A stretch of DNA of 64,000 bases from Arenicola marina (taxonomy: Eukaryota; Annelida; Polychaeta; Arenicolidae): positions 35,436,035 to 35,500,034 of the forward strand of contig OZ025256.1 in assembly GCA_964019135.1 (NCBI GenBank). Direction: 5' to 3'. Both the position numbers and the translations under genes were made by a program. Under the pieces are notes generated by a model. It saw only the letters and a list, made by a program, of their open reading frames with translations, was not told the origin of the DNA and did no database searches. Positions 21,634-33,975 of the stretch are shown piece by piece. Within the stretch, counting starts at the first letter, position 1, and each line of letters opens with the position of its first letter.

Positions 21634-22692
21634 GTTCCCATCCTCCTCCAACGTGAACAGCGGGCCTCGTCAACACTCGTCAAAAGAGTTTCATACCACA
21701 TATTCATCCAGGTGTGTAGCCATGTTCCTTATCCCTATGCAATTTGAACTCTTTAGAAACTTTCTGGCATTCTGGTTGTGAAACAAACAAAAAGGCCAGC
21801 GTCAATGTTTATTGTTTATATTTGCCCTGGTTGTCGATTGTACGACGCACGCCCCATCGGCTCCCACCCGTCATCAGCCAAGCCTGAAGACGGAGAGCTC
21901 ACTCATTAATGACACCGAGCTCAAGCGCTAATGGTTAATTGTTCTTGTTTGTTACCTGTATAACAGGCCATAGGACCCAGTAGCTCGATATGCATGCATA
22001 CCATGTGTTTACATAAGCCCTCCCCCAAAGGGTTCACGGTATGCCCCCTCGAGCTGTATGGCAGTATCGTAGTGGCATAAATTAGCGTGGCCCACTTCTG
22101 TTTCAAATAAATGGCTCAATGTAGGTGTGTGAAGCCATCTACTCGGCATATCTCGGCATAGAAAAAACGAGCTCTAATGACTGATGTTAAACAGTAAAAG
22201 ATCGTAAGTGGTTGTACATTCGTGCCTTCTGTCTACGTCCCATACGTTATCTCCCCCCGCGAAAGACGAGTTCGATCAAGTAAGTAAACTGCCCGCATGG
22301 CACGGTATCTTTAGTGTCCGGGGGCCTTTCCAACAAGGGTGATATGCCAGGTGTTACCGCTGATGATTGCGCCTTGGAATGTCCACGGTGTTCTGTGAGT
22401 TACAGAGTATTAGGTTCATTGCAGTGTCTGCGCTGCTGCTTTAACCGGCTGTGTTCATATCAATCTCAATGTTTTGTTATTTTGTATGCAGATATAATGT
22501 CGTAACTAAGGACGCCGTCACTCTTCAAATACTGTTTAATTGCGCTACCCGGGTGTGTTTCTGGTGAAAAGCTCAGTGAAATGGACAACCATGACAAAAC
22601 TGTTTGTTGTTTAAAAGTTTAGTTGTATGTTTCTGTTCACTTGTTTGTTTGCCTGTTCGCGGAGATTCACGATGTTATTGCAGTGATTTTTT
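21634..22692. other. intergenic sequence and possible LINE 5' leader
   Basis: No clear gene. AATAAA occurs near 22107. A short stop-free frame (22314-22505) encodes a Cys-rich string, CPRCSVSYRVLGSLQCLRCC, with two CxxC pairs 12 residues apart, as in a small zinc ribbon. It has no ATG at its start and lies upstream of the LINE endonuclease, so it might be a decayed ORF1 remnant or chance. A splice-donor-like AAGTAAGT lies at 22278-22285. Confidence 0.35.
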
Positions 22693-25558
22693 ATGTCGAT
22701 TGTGGGTAACGAGAATGTTGGAGACATCTTAATAAATATTGAGGGTGTAAATATTAATTCACTTATTGATACATTAAAAGTTATTTGTAATGGCAAATCT
22801 GACATTGATTGTTTGGAAGAAATTATTATTGAACACTCACCTTACTGTGATTTGCATGGGTTTATTAAGGTCATGGAGAGTAAGCGACATGAGTTCACCA
22901 TGCTTAGTTTAAATATTGCCTCCATTCGTTCTAAAATTGATCACTTGAAAGTGTTTTTAGAGGTTCTACGTGATCGCAAAGTTGTGTTATGTGCAGTCTG
23001 TTTACAAGAAACCTGGTTATCAGATGATGCTGATACTGACATTTTCGAACTCGATGACTATGTATTGATATCGCAGGGTAAATCCTGTAGCACGCGTGGA
23101 GGTCTGCTTATATATCTCAATAAGTCATATGCATTTAATTTTATAGAAAACCGGATGAAGTTGAATATATGGGAAGGGCAATTCATTGAGGTATATGGAC
23201 GTAATACTGACAAGAAAATGCTTCTCGGAAATATATATCGACCTCCATGTGACATCAATGAAAACTAAGCAACCTTTTCTGAAGAATTGTCTGAGGTTCT
23301 CTTTTCATTTGAGAGAAGCAAACCTATAAGGGAATGTATTTTAGCAGGTGACTTTAACATTTACCTCCTAATGATCAATGAAAAATCGGCCATTAGCGAT
23401 TACTTTGATTGCATCATGTCTTGCAGTTTTCTTCCAAAAATCACACTACCGACCCGATTGTCACGTAATAGGGGTACACTGATCGATAATTTTTTATGTA
23501 AATTAACATCCAGTTCGTTGAATACAACGGCGGGAACTTTATTGAAGGCAATCTCAGACCACCTACCTCCCTTATTTCTTATGTTTAGACATAGATATAC
23601 GACGCTCAAATAAAACGCCCACTTTTATTAATATAAATGGATTTAATGAGTTTTTTAGCACTATTGGTACTAAACTTGCCAGTAAAATCAATCAGGACCC
23701 AAACCAAAGTTATACTAACTATCTAGGTGATCCATGTGAAAACAAAATGGTGTTTAATTTAATCGATCATAACGTCACTAATAAAATAATTGATGAGCTG
23801 AAACCTAAGGCTAGTTCTGGACATGATGACATGTCAATGAAAATGCTGAAACTATTAAAAGTAGATTTAAGTAAGGCAATTACTCACATCATTAACCAAT
23901 CAATTTCTACTGGTATTTTTCCAGATAAATTGAAATTTGCAAAAGTAGTACCAGTTTTCAAAAAGGGGGAAAGATCTAATATTGACAATTATAGGCCAAT
24001 TTCAATTTTACCAGCCATATCTAAGGTTTTTGAAAAAGTAATTTATAACCAGATGTATGACCACTTTGACCACGAAACCCTATTTAACAGTGGTCAGTAT
24101 GGTTTCCGGAAAAAGCATTCAACCCAATTGGCTGCTCTGGAATTAATCGATAAAACCATACATAAACTAGACGAAAGGGAGATACCGATAAACATCTACC
24201 TTGATTTATCAAAAGCCTTTGACACCATTATTCACGATATATATTAGCTAAACTGAAGCACTATGGGGTTTCTGGGCTTGCGCTCAAACTGCTACAAAAT
24301 TATCTTCAGAATCGCAAACATTATGTAAGCATAGATAACGTTCAATCACAAGCAGTTCTGATCTCCCGAGGAGTACCACAGGGATCAATACTTGGCCCTC
24401 TTTTGCTCATAATATACATAAACGATATATCTAGAGCGAGTTCAATATTTAGCGCAATTATTGACGCTGACGATACAACCCTTTCTAGCACAATTAGTAC
24501 ATTAGCGCCGAAAGGTAATGTGAGTAGTGAAGTATTAAACCATGAACTTTCTCTAGTAAGCAATTGGCTTAAACTCAACCAACCATCTCTTAACGTTAAA
24601 AAAAACAAATTTATGTTATTTTATATGCCACAAAAGCGGGTAACGATACCGGAACTTTATATTGAAAGTAGCAAGCTAGAATGCGTTGACGACTTTGATT
24701 TTCTCGGATTGACCCTACATAAGCATCTGAAATGGTCCAGTCACGGGGATAAAATTGCTTTCAAAATATCTAAGGTAGTTGGAGTTATGCAGCATCTAAA
24801 ATATACCCTTCCTCAACATATTCTGCTAACCATTTATAACTCGCTCATTTCATCTCACTTGCATTACTGTATATTAGCCCGGGGCCACCAAAGTGATCGA
24901 TTGAAAAATATTCAGAAAAAAGCCATACGTATCATAACAAAGAGTCATTATATTGCGCACACTGAACCCTTATTTAAGCGATTGAATCTCCTTAAAATAG
25001 ACGACATTCATGAGGTACAGGCTGCTGCATGATGATCTCCCTGTATATTTTATTACCTCTTTCCATTTTCCCCGTATATTGGACCGACATGAGCATAACA
25101 CCAGACGTAAGCAAAATATAATTATACCCAGAACCAGGCACAAATTTGCCGAAAACTGCATCCGCTATTACTTAACCCATTTAATAAACCAAACTTTAAA
25201 AGAGACTTTAACGAAGATATTTACCCATTCAATAGTGGGATACTCAACCTATATCCAAAAAAACTTCTTGATAGGTACTGTTTTGACTGTTTTAAAGTTC
25301 ATTGCTATGTCTGCCAAAAAGAATTACGTTTTATCTAGTCCCCCAAGATATTATTCTTATTTCATATTTGTACTATCGAACTATCATGGTGTATTTCGGT
25401 AATTGTTAACTTTGTTAACTTGTCTTTATAGAGTCTTGTCCTCCGCTGTTTTTTTTGTGTGTGTCTTTTTTTCTGTTTTTTTTTCTTTTCTTTTCCTGTT
25501 GTATGCTATATTGTATTGTATTGATTCCTGGTCGAAATAAATGATGATGATGATGATT
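22693..25558 (+). mobile_element. CR1/L2-group LINE, broken, with 3' (ATG)n tail
   Basis: A non-LTR retrotransposon ORF2. The apurinic-type endonuclease runs from about 22693 to 23600, with LQETWL, GDFNI and SDHLP. Reverse transcriptase starts at about 23747, with KVVPVFKKG, NYRPISIL, YGFRKKHST, DLSKAFD and GVPQGSILGPLL. The C-terminal region continues to about 25330. A microsatellite-like tail AATAAATGATGATGATGATG ends at about 25558, as in CR1/L2 relatives. Damage: an in-frame TAA (23266-23268); loss of most of the linker between endonuclease and RT with a frame change near 23610-23640; a one-base loss near 24235 after FDTIIHD; another shift near 25010-25030; and the catalytic YADD box changed to DADD at about 24465. 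The 5' limit is unknown; ORF1 is not recognised. It is defective and moderately old. Placement in the Jockey/CR1 superfamily is secure, exact clade less so. Confidence 0.85.
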
Positions 25559-25593
25559 GCCAGTTACGTTACCCAGTTTTTTACCTAACGTCA

Positions 25594-26650
25594 TTATTTG
25601 GTGTCTCCAGTCTCGCGGTATGCAGCGCACAAGACTATAGAAATCAAGTTAATATTTATATAATATTTCTTTCTGAATTCTTCCCATCCTAACAGGACGC
25701 CATGTTCATCAACTATTAATAAAAACAATCCCCTTCTGCTATTCAGATTTGCGTTTTTCATAAAATAGGTATTCCAAATTGGATATGCTAAGACATTGAT
25801 ATCTTCATTTTGTGTTCCCAATAATTTCCTCCATGCCTTAAAGACGTCGCCCCAAAAGGGGTTTGATGTCAAAGAGAACTCATTTAGAAAAATGGCATCT
25901 AGATCCCAACATAATATTTTATCACTACAAATAGTTTTACACAACAATTGCTGCCACGCCCCATCATTTAGTACGAGTCTTCGTATCCAACTACTTTTGA
26001 GCGCGAACATCATAGAGTCTATGCGAGGGAGGCTAATGCCCCCAAGATAGACTGATTGTACCATTCTAGACATGGCAATTCTAGGTTTCTTTTTATTCCA
26101 CAGGAATTCCCGAATTAGGCAATCAGTTCTGTTCAGATAATATTTGCCAGGTACAGGCAGAACAGACAAAACGTGTATTAGTTTAGGCAGAGCGATAACC
26201 TTCACTACAGTACTTCTAACTCTTAAGGACAAATTTCTCTTGCCATACATAACGAGTGCACCTTCAAATTGAGCTAGCATGCAACTATAATTAATATCAA
26301 CCATAGCTCTCAAATTAATATTAAACATCATACCGAGTAAAGTAGACTCCTCAGACCAAGTAAGATTTAGATCGGGACATAGGGTTTGGCGATCTTTAGC
26401 AATTTTTCCTAACCCGTAACGCATTTTTAATTGACTCTTCGCTTCCGTCTACCAGCCAAAAAGTGTCATCTGCGTATTGTCCTATCTTAAACTCTTGGTC
26501 CAAGATTCGTATACCCTTAATAGATTTGTCATTTTTTATAAACGTAACCAGTGGTTCAATAGACAAAATAAATAAATACGGTGACAGTGGATCACCCTGT
26601 CTACAGCCGCGCCCTAATGGAAAAAAACTGGGTGAAAACACCATTATTTT
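25594..26650 (-). mobile_element. L1/Tx1-like LINE fragment (RT palm and C-terminus), broken
   Basis: On the - strand, 26644 down to 26396 reads GCRQGDPLSPYLFILSIEPL and QYADDTFWL, the RT palm motifs of an L1-type element with the catalytic YADD intact. From 26424 down to 25594 another frame holds the C-terminal part (NLTWSEESTLLGM, IREFLWNKKKPRIAM, GGISLPRI). A frame change and probably a small internal deletion separate the two near 26400. The 5' two thirds (endonuclease and RT fingers) are absent: the element stops at the 8 bp array at about 26650. Its 3' end faces the 3' end of the CR1/L2-like LINE, only about 35 bp away, so one may have inserted into the other's tail. Confidence 0.8.
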
Positions 26651-26654
26651 TAAT

Positions 26655-27310
26655 ACAACTGCTCCCTCGCTCCCTGACTCCCTGGCTCCCTGGCTCCTTA
26701 ACTCCCTGGCTCCCTGACTCCCTGATGCCTTGGCTCCCTAGCTCCCTGACTCCCTGACTCCCTAGCTCCCTGGCTCCCTGCGTCCCTGGCTCCCTGGCTC
26801 CCTGGCTCGCTGGCTCCCTGGCTCCCTGGCTCCCTGGCTCCCTGGCTCGCTGGCTCCCTGGCTCCCTGGCTCCCTAGCTCCCTGGCTCCCTGGCTCGCTG
26901 GCTCCCTGGCTCCCTGGCTCGCTGGCTCCCTGGCTCCCTTGATCCCTCGCTCCCTGGCTTCCGGGCTCCCTGACTCCCTGATGCCTTGGCTCCTGGAGTC
27001 TCTGGCTCCCTGGCTCCCTGACTCCCTGACTCCCTGATGCCTTTGCGTCCTGGCTCCCTGACTCCCTGATGCCTTGGCTCCTGGAGTCTCTGGCTCCCTG
27101 GCTCCCTGACTCCCTGACTCCCTGATGCCTTTGCGTCCTGGCTCCCTGACTCCCTGATGCCTTGGCTCCTGGAGTCTCTGGCTCCCTGGCTCCCTGACTC
27201 CCTGACTCCCTGATGCCTTGGCTCCTGGCTCCCTGACTCCCTGATGCCTTGGCTTCCTGGCTCCCTGGCTTCTTGGTTCCGTAAATCCCAGGTTCCCTGA
27301 CTCCCAGTCT
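26655..27310. repeat. 8 bp tandem repeat CTCCCTGG/CTCCCTGA with 88 bp higher-order unit
   Basis: The octamers CTCCCTGG and CTCCCTGA repeat throughout, with occasional GATGCCTT and TGGAGTCT inserts. The insert ATGCCTTGGCTCCTGGAG recurs at 26981, 27069 and 27157, exactly 88 bp (11 octamers) apart, so an 88 bp block was itself tandemly copied. The - strand frames (GSQGAREP repeats) are open only because three octamers make eight codons without a stop. The array abuts the truncated end of the L1-like LINE. Confidence 0.95.
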
Positions 27311-28069
27311 CCAGTATGTTTCAAGGGTGGGGGAAGGGAGTGGGGGTACCAAGGCTTTAAAATGGAACCTAGAGTGGAGGTCTTGAAGGTAAAATCACCA
27401 CTGCCTCCAGCTTCCGCGACCGAGGACTGCGATTTTGATTTGTGGTTGAATCGTAGGCTCTCATCAGGCTGACATTAGTTTTCAAGTGAACTGACTGTGA
27501 AGATGAATAAGAATGAAGTAATTAGAATGCATGAATTAAATTGCCCACCAAGCTGTTTCTCTGGCAACATGCCGTTTGGGTTTGAGACAATTTGTTTATA
27601 ATTCTGTCAACATTGTCCAATACTTCAAGCTGTTTTACTTGACACGTGGAACGCTGTCTATTGCCATGGCAACGTACACTGGTGGCCGGCGGTCCCAAAA
27701 TGCAATAACCAGCCGATATGAGTGGCGCGTCCCTGGGACTTCCGGTCACCGCAATAACGCCGTTCATCGCTCTTGTAATTTATGGTGTTTTGCCCACGTG
27801 ACGACCGACCTGCACCCCGGGCAGACTACACGAGGCGGTGTGAGGATGCTGAATAATTCCTGTTGGCCAGTGCCGGCGCCAGCCTCTAAACACAGCTACA
27901 TTCAGTAGTCCTTCACCACGATAGCTTACAATCCAACAAAGGCTCTATTTACGTACATAAAAAATACATGTAGCCAGTGACGCGTGGTTACAAATCCTGC
28001 CTTGTTTGGCGGCGCACGGCAGAGACCTGTGTTACTCAATGGTGAGCCTTTCTCTCTCGGGCGCGTTGT
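27311..28069. other. intergenic sequence, no gene recognised
   Basis: Unique-looking sequence. The open frame at 27576-27908 (+) and those overlapping it show no recognisable domain. A palindromic TTGCCATGGCAA lies near 27660. Confidence 0.45.
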
Positions 28070-28390
28070 TATGACGGAAAATCTTCGATTCGAATCTGTG
28101 TGTGTATGTGTGTGTGTGTGTTCGTTCTGTAGGTCGCAAAACGCAACATTTCGTTCTGTAACTTTATACATCGATAGGTATTCGACATGGCTCGGTCAAG
28201 TTCGTTAGCGGGGTAAATAGGTCAAAGGTCAAGGTTACAGGATGTCTTAGTTTTTTCCTTAACCATTAGTAGAAAGGTCCAAAAATCGGGTATCACGTCT
28301 TTAAATTGTGCAAATCACCTAAGTAATTGTTTTGCAAAAAAATTGCTAAACTTTAACATGGGACCCTAAGAGAGCTATTTACTATTAAGA
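28070..28390 (-). mobile_element. inverted partial copy of the TGACCTTGA-rich dispersed repeat
   Basis: Read on the - strand, this segment matches the right third of the element at 16214-17636: shared words include CCCATGTTAAA, CGATTTTTG, AATGGTTAAG and the CCTTGACC..TGACCTA block, followed by CGAACTT. A GT microsatellite (28097-28121) lies where the other copy has ACACACAGATTCACC in reverse. Divergence is substantial, so the copies are old. Confidence 0.6.
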
Positions 28391-28884
28391 ACAGTGGTCA
28401 CGTGGTAACAGTCAGGGTCCCCACACCACGGCATGCCTTATCATATAACAATACCCGGCTGCTCACTAATCTGCTAATGAAGGACGCGAGCGGTGACGAC
28501 TGCCGCGATGCGAGAGTACTGTTGTGTGTCTGTGTGAAGAGGGGGGGGGAGGGCTCGCTCGGGAATTCAAGCTGGGGTGACATTGAGTTGGTTGCTATGA
28601 AACTAATGTGCATGGTAGGGATGTAGGAACTAGAAATGTAGACCGAAACTGAATAAACGGACAGTTTGATTTCAGATGTTCACCGAGTGAGACCGTTGAA
28701 CCTGGGGGCGAAACTGCAGAGTGACATTCACTTTTGGGATGGGGCCAACAATTGAGAGGATGCTCACTATAGCGACAGTTTTGAAGCTACCGGATCGGAA
28801 GGATCAATATGGATCTGAGGTATCAAAGCTGGATCTGAGGGGCTAAGTGCGTACCTGAGGGGTCAGGCGGGATCTCAGGGTGTA
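28391..28884. other. intergenic sequence, no gene recognised
   Basis: No coding signal. A purine-rich G-run lies at about 28540-28550. A loose repetition of GGATCTGAGG and related words lies at about 28810-28890. Confidence 0.4.
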
Positions 28885-29040
28885 CCTGGGCACTCAGTAT
28901 AGGCCACAAAACGCAACGTTTCGTCGTATACATTTACTCATCGATATCCGTTATACGAGATGGATCGATCCAGTTCGTTAACCGGGTATGTAGGTCACAG
29001 GTCAAAGTCACAGTCAAGTCAATTGTTAAAGTCACGGTCA
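28885..29040 (-). mobile_element. second inverted fragment of the TGACCTTGA-rich dispersed repeat
   Basis: Words such as CACAAAACGCAACGTTTCGT, CATCGATA, CAGTTCGTTA and GTAGGTCACAGGTCAAAGTC match 28125-28235 in the same order and orientation. This is therefore another copy, or a diverged tandem duplicate about 770 bp away, of the same repeat tail. Only the terminal part is preserved. Confidence 0.6.
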
Positions 29041-29181
29041 TTGTCGACCGAAGACATAATCCGGATTTTACATTTTACGTCATCTCACCCTACGGGTGAC
29101 GCAATCTCGTTTAGTATAGTGAAACATTCGGCCCGCGTGGCTTCTGCAAGTGACACTCCCACAACGACGATCAACCATAAG
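29041..29181. other. short unique segment before the 62 bp array
   Basis: Non-repetitive sequence with no recognised feature. The open frame at 28960-29250 runs from it into the array. Confidence 0.4.
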
Positions 29182-29562
29182 TGTATTGTCATGTTGATGT
29201 CCAACGATCAGATGTATGTCAAGCTACCAAACTGTCTATTGTCATGTTGATGTCCAACGACCAGATGTATGTCAAGCTACCAAACTGTCTATTGTCATGT
29301 TGATATCCAACGTACGAGTGATCAGATGTATGTCAAGCTAACCAAACTGTCTATTGTCATGTTGATGTCCAACGTACGGGTGATCAGATGTATGTCAAGC
29401 TAACCAAACTGTCTATTGTCATGTTGATGTCCAACGACCAGATGTATGTCAAGCTACCAAACTGTCTATTGTCATGTTGATATCCAACGTACGAGTGATC
29501 AGATGTATGTCAAGCTAACCAAACTGTCTATTGTCATGTTGATGTCCAACGTACGGGTGATC

Positions 29563-32500
29563 AGATGTATGTCAAGCTAACCAAACTGTCTATTGTCATG
29601 TTGATGTCCAACGTACGAGTGTTCAGATGTATGTCAAGCTAGGAAAAACTGTCTATTGTCATGTTGATGTCCAACGATCAGATGTATGTCAAGCTACCAA
29701 ACTGTCTATTGCCATGTTGATGTCCAACGTATGAGTGATCAGATGTATGTCAAGCTAACCAAACTGTCTATTGCCATGTTGATGTCCAACGATCAGATGT
29801 ATGTCAAGCTACCAAACTGTCTATTGCCATGTTGATGTCCAACGTATGAGTGATCAGATGTATGTCAAGCAAACCAAACTGTCTATTGTCATGCTGATGT
29901 CCAACGTACGAGTGATCAGATGTATGTCAAGCTACTAAACTGTCTATTGTCACGTTGATGTCCAACGTATGAGTGATCAGATGTATGTCAAGCTATTAAA
30001 CTGTCTATTGTCATGTTGATGTCCAACGTATGAGTGATCAGATGTATGTCAAGCAAACAAAACTGTCTATTGTCATGTTGATGTCCAACGTACGAGTGAT
30101 CAGATGTATGTCAAGCTACTAAACTGTCTATTGTCACGTTGATGTCCAACGTATGAGTGATCAGATGTATGTCAAGCTATTAAACTGTCTATTGTCATGC
30201 TGATGTCCAACGAAGGAGTGATCAGATGTATGTCAACTAACCAAACTGTCTATTGTCATGTTGATGTCCAACGTACGAGTGATCAGATGTATGTCAAGAT
30301 ACCCAAACTGTCTATTGTCATGTTGATGTCCAACGTATGAGTGATCAGATGTATGTCAAGCAAACCAAACTGTCTATTGTCATGTTGATGTCCAACGTAC
30401 GAGTGATCAGATGTATGTCAAGCTACTAAACTGTCTATTGTCACGTTGATGTCCAACGTATGAGTGATCAGATGTATGTCAAGCTATTAAACTGTCTATT
30501 GTCATGCTGATGTCCAACGAAGGAGTGATCAGATGTATGTCAAGCTAACCAAACTGTCTATTGTCATGTTGATGTCCAACGTACGAGTGATCAGATGTAT
30601 GTCAAGATGCCGAAACTGTCTATTGTCATGTTGATGTCCAACGTATGAGTGATCAGATGTATGTCAAGCAAACCAAACTGTCTATTGTCATGCTGATGTC
30701 CAACGAAGGAGTGATCAGATGTATGTCAAGCTAACCAAACTGTCTATTGTCATGTTGATGTCCAACGTACGAGTGATCAGATGTATGTCAAGATGCCGAA
30801 ACTGTCTATTGTCATGTTGATGTCCAACGTATGAGTGATCAGATGTATGTCAAGCAAACCAAACTGTCTATTGTCATGTTGATGTCCAACGTACGAGTGA
30901 TCAGATGTATGTCAAGCTAACCAAACTGTCTATTGTCATGTTGATGTCCAACGTATGAGTGATCAGAAGTATGTCAAGCTAACAAACTGTCTATTGTCAC
31001 GTTGATGTCCAACGTATGAGTGATCAGATGTATGTCAAGCTAACCAAACTGTCTATTGTCATGTTGATGTCCAACGTACGAGTGATCAGATGTATGTCAA
31101 GATGCCGAAACTGTCTATTGTCATGTTGATGTCCAACGTATGAGTGATCAGATGTATGTCAAGCTAACCAAACTGTCTATTGTCATGTTGATGTCCAACG
31201 TACGAGTGATCAGATGTATGTCAAGATGCCGAAACTGTCTATTGTCATGTTGATGTCCAACGTATGAGTGATCAGATGTATGTCAAGCAAACCAAACTGT
31301 CTATTGTCATGTTGATGTCCAACGTACGAGTGATCAGATGTATGTCAAGATGCCGAAACTGTCTATTGTCATGTTGATGTCCAACGTATGAGTGATCAGA
31401 TGTATGTCAAGCAAACCAAACTGTCTATTGTCATGTTGATGTCCAACGTACGAGTGATCAGATGTATGTCAAGCTAACCAAACTGTCTATTGTCATGTTG
31501 ATGTCCAACGTATGAGTGATCAGAAGTATGTCAAGCTAACAAACTGTCTATTGTCACGTTGATGTCCAACGTATGAGTGATCAGATGTATGTCAAGCTAC
31601 TAAACTGTCTATTGTCATGTTGATGTCCAACGTACGAGTGATCAGATGTATGTCAAGATACCCAAACTGTCTATTGTCATGTTGATGTCCAACGTACGAG
31701 TGATCAGATGTATGTCAAGCTAACCAAACTGTCTATTGTCATGTTGATGTCCAACGTACGAGTGATCAGATGTATGTCAAGCTAACCAAACTGTCTATTG
31801 TCATGTTGATGTCCAACGTATGAGTGATCAGAAGTATGTCAAGCTAACAAACTGTCTATTGTCACGTTGATGTCCAACGTATGAGTGATCAGATGTATGT
31901 CAAGCTACTAAACTGTCTATTGTCATGTTGATGTCCAACGTACGAGTGATCAGATGTATGTCAAGCTACTAAACTGTCTATTGTCATGTTGATGTCCAAC
32001 GTACGAGTGATCAGATGTATGTCAAGATACCCAAACTGTCTATTGTCATGTTGATGTCCAACGTACGAGTGATCAGATGTATGTCAAGCTAACCAAACTG
32101 TCTATTGTCATGTTGATGTCCAACGTACGAGTGATCAGATGTATGTCAAGCTAACCAAACTGTCTATTGTCATGTTGATGTCCAACGTATGAGTGATCAG
32201 AAGTATGTCAAGCTAACAAACTGTCTATTGTCACGTTGATGTCCAACGTATGAGTGATCAGATGTATGTCAAGCTACTAAACTGTCTATTGTCATGTTGA
32301 TGTCCAACGTACGAGTGATCAGATGTATGTCAAGCTAATAAACTGCCTATTGTCATGTTGATGTCCGACGTACGAGTGATCAGATGTATGTCAAGATACC
32401 CAAACTGTCTATTGTCATGCTGATGTCCAACGTAGGAGTGATCAGATGTATGTCCAGCTAACCAAACTGTCTATTGTCATGTTGATGTCCAACGTATGAG

Positions 32501-33975
32501 TGATCAGATGTATGTCAAGCTACCAAACTGTCTATTGTCATGTTGATGTCCAACGTATGAGTGATCAGATGTATGTCAAGCTACCAAACTGTCTATTGTC
32601 ATGCTGATGTCCAACGTAGGAGTGATCAGATGTATGTCCAGCTAACCAAACTGTCTATTGTCATGTTGATGTCCAACGTATGAGTGATCAGATGTATGTC
32701 AAGCTACCAAACTGTCTATTGTCATGTTGGTGTCCAACGTAGGAGTGATCAGATGTATGTCCAGCTAACCAAACTGTCTATTGTCATGTTGATGTCCAAC
32801 GTACGAGTGATCAGATGTATGTCAAGATACCCAAACTGTCTATTGTCATGTTGATGTCCAACGTACGAGTGATCAGATGTATGTCAAGCTAACCAAACTG
32901 TCTATTGTCATGTTGATGTCCAACGTAGGAGTGATCAGATGTATGTCCAGCTAACCAAACTGTCTATTGTCATGTTGATGTCCAACGTATGAGTGATCAG
33001 ATGTATGTCAAGCTACCAAACTGTCTATTGTCATGTTGATGTCCAACGTAGGAGTGATCAGATGTATGTCAAGCTAACAAACTGTCTATTGTCACGTTGA
33101 TGTCCAACGTATGGGTGATCAGATGTATGTCAAGCTACTAAACTGTCTATTGTCATGTTGATGTCCAACGTACGAGTGATCAGATGTATGTCAAGCTACT
33201 AAACTGTCTATTGTCACGTTGATGTCCAACGTAGGAGTGATTAGATGTATGTCAAGCTAACAAACTGTCTATTGTCACGTTGATGTCCAACGTACGAGTG
33301 ATCCGATGTATGTCAAGCTACTAAACTGTCTATTGTCATGTTGATGTCCAACGTATGAGTGATCAGAAGTATGTCAAGCTACTAAACTGTCTATTGTCAC
33401 GTTGATGTCCAACGTACGAGTGATCCGATGTATGTCAAGCTACTAAACTGTCTATTGTCATGTTGATGTCCAACGTATGAGTGATCAGAAGTATGTCAAG
33501 CTACTAAACTGTCTATTGTCATGTTGATGTCCAACGTAGGAGTGATCAGATGTATGTCCAGCTAACCAAACTGTCTATTGTCATGTTGATGTCCAACGTA
33601 TGAGTGATCAGATGTATGTCAAGCTACCAAACTGTCTATTGTCATGTTGATGTCCAACGTAGGAGTGATCAGATGTATGTCAAGCTAACAAACTGTCTAT
33701 TGTCACGTTGATGTCCAACGTATGGGTGATCAGATGTATGTCAAGCTACTAAACTGTCTATTGTCATGTTGATGTCCAACGTACGAGTGATCAGATGTAT
33801 GTCAAGCTACTAAACTGTCTATTGTCACGTTGATGTCCAACGTAGGAGTGATTAGATGTATGTCAAGCTAACAAACTGTCTATTGTCACGTTGATGTCCA
33901 ACGTACGAGTGATCCGATGTATGTCAAGCTACCAAACTGTCTATTGTCATGCTGATGTCCAACGTAGGAGTGATT
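29563..33975. repeat. 4,413 bp tandem duplication, copy A
   Basis: Rare variants of the 62 bp array recur exactly 4,413 bp downstream: the GTTCAGATGT...CTAGGAAAAA monomer (29621 and 34034), TGTCAACTAA (30231 and 34644) and AACTGCCTAT (32341 and 36754). The copies differ at one base close to the last marker. Agreement at all sampled markers without any change of offset means a recent duplication of about 71 monomers. The left limit is set by a mismatch at 29562. Confidence 0.85.

Noticed and set aside
26698-27352. GSQGAREP-rich ORFs on the - strand, collagen-like in look
   Set aside because: They are produced by the 8 bp CTCCCTGG/A repeat. Three octamers give eight codons, there is no Gly-X-Y periodicity, and no domain.
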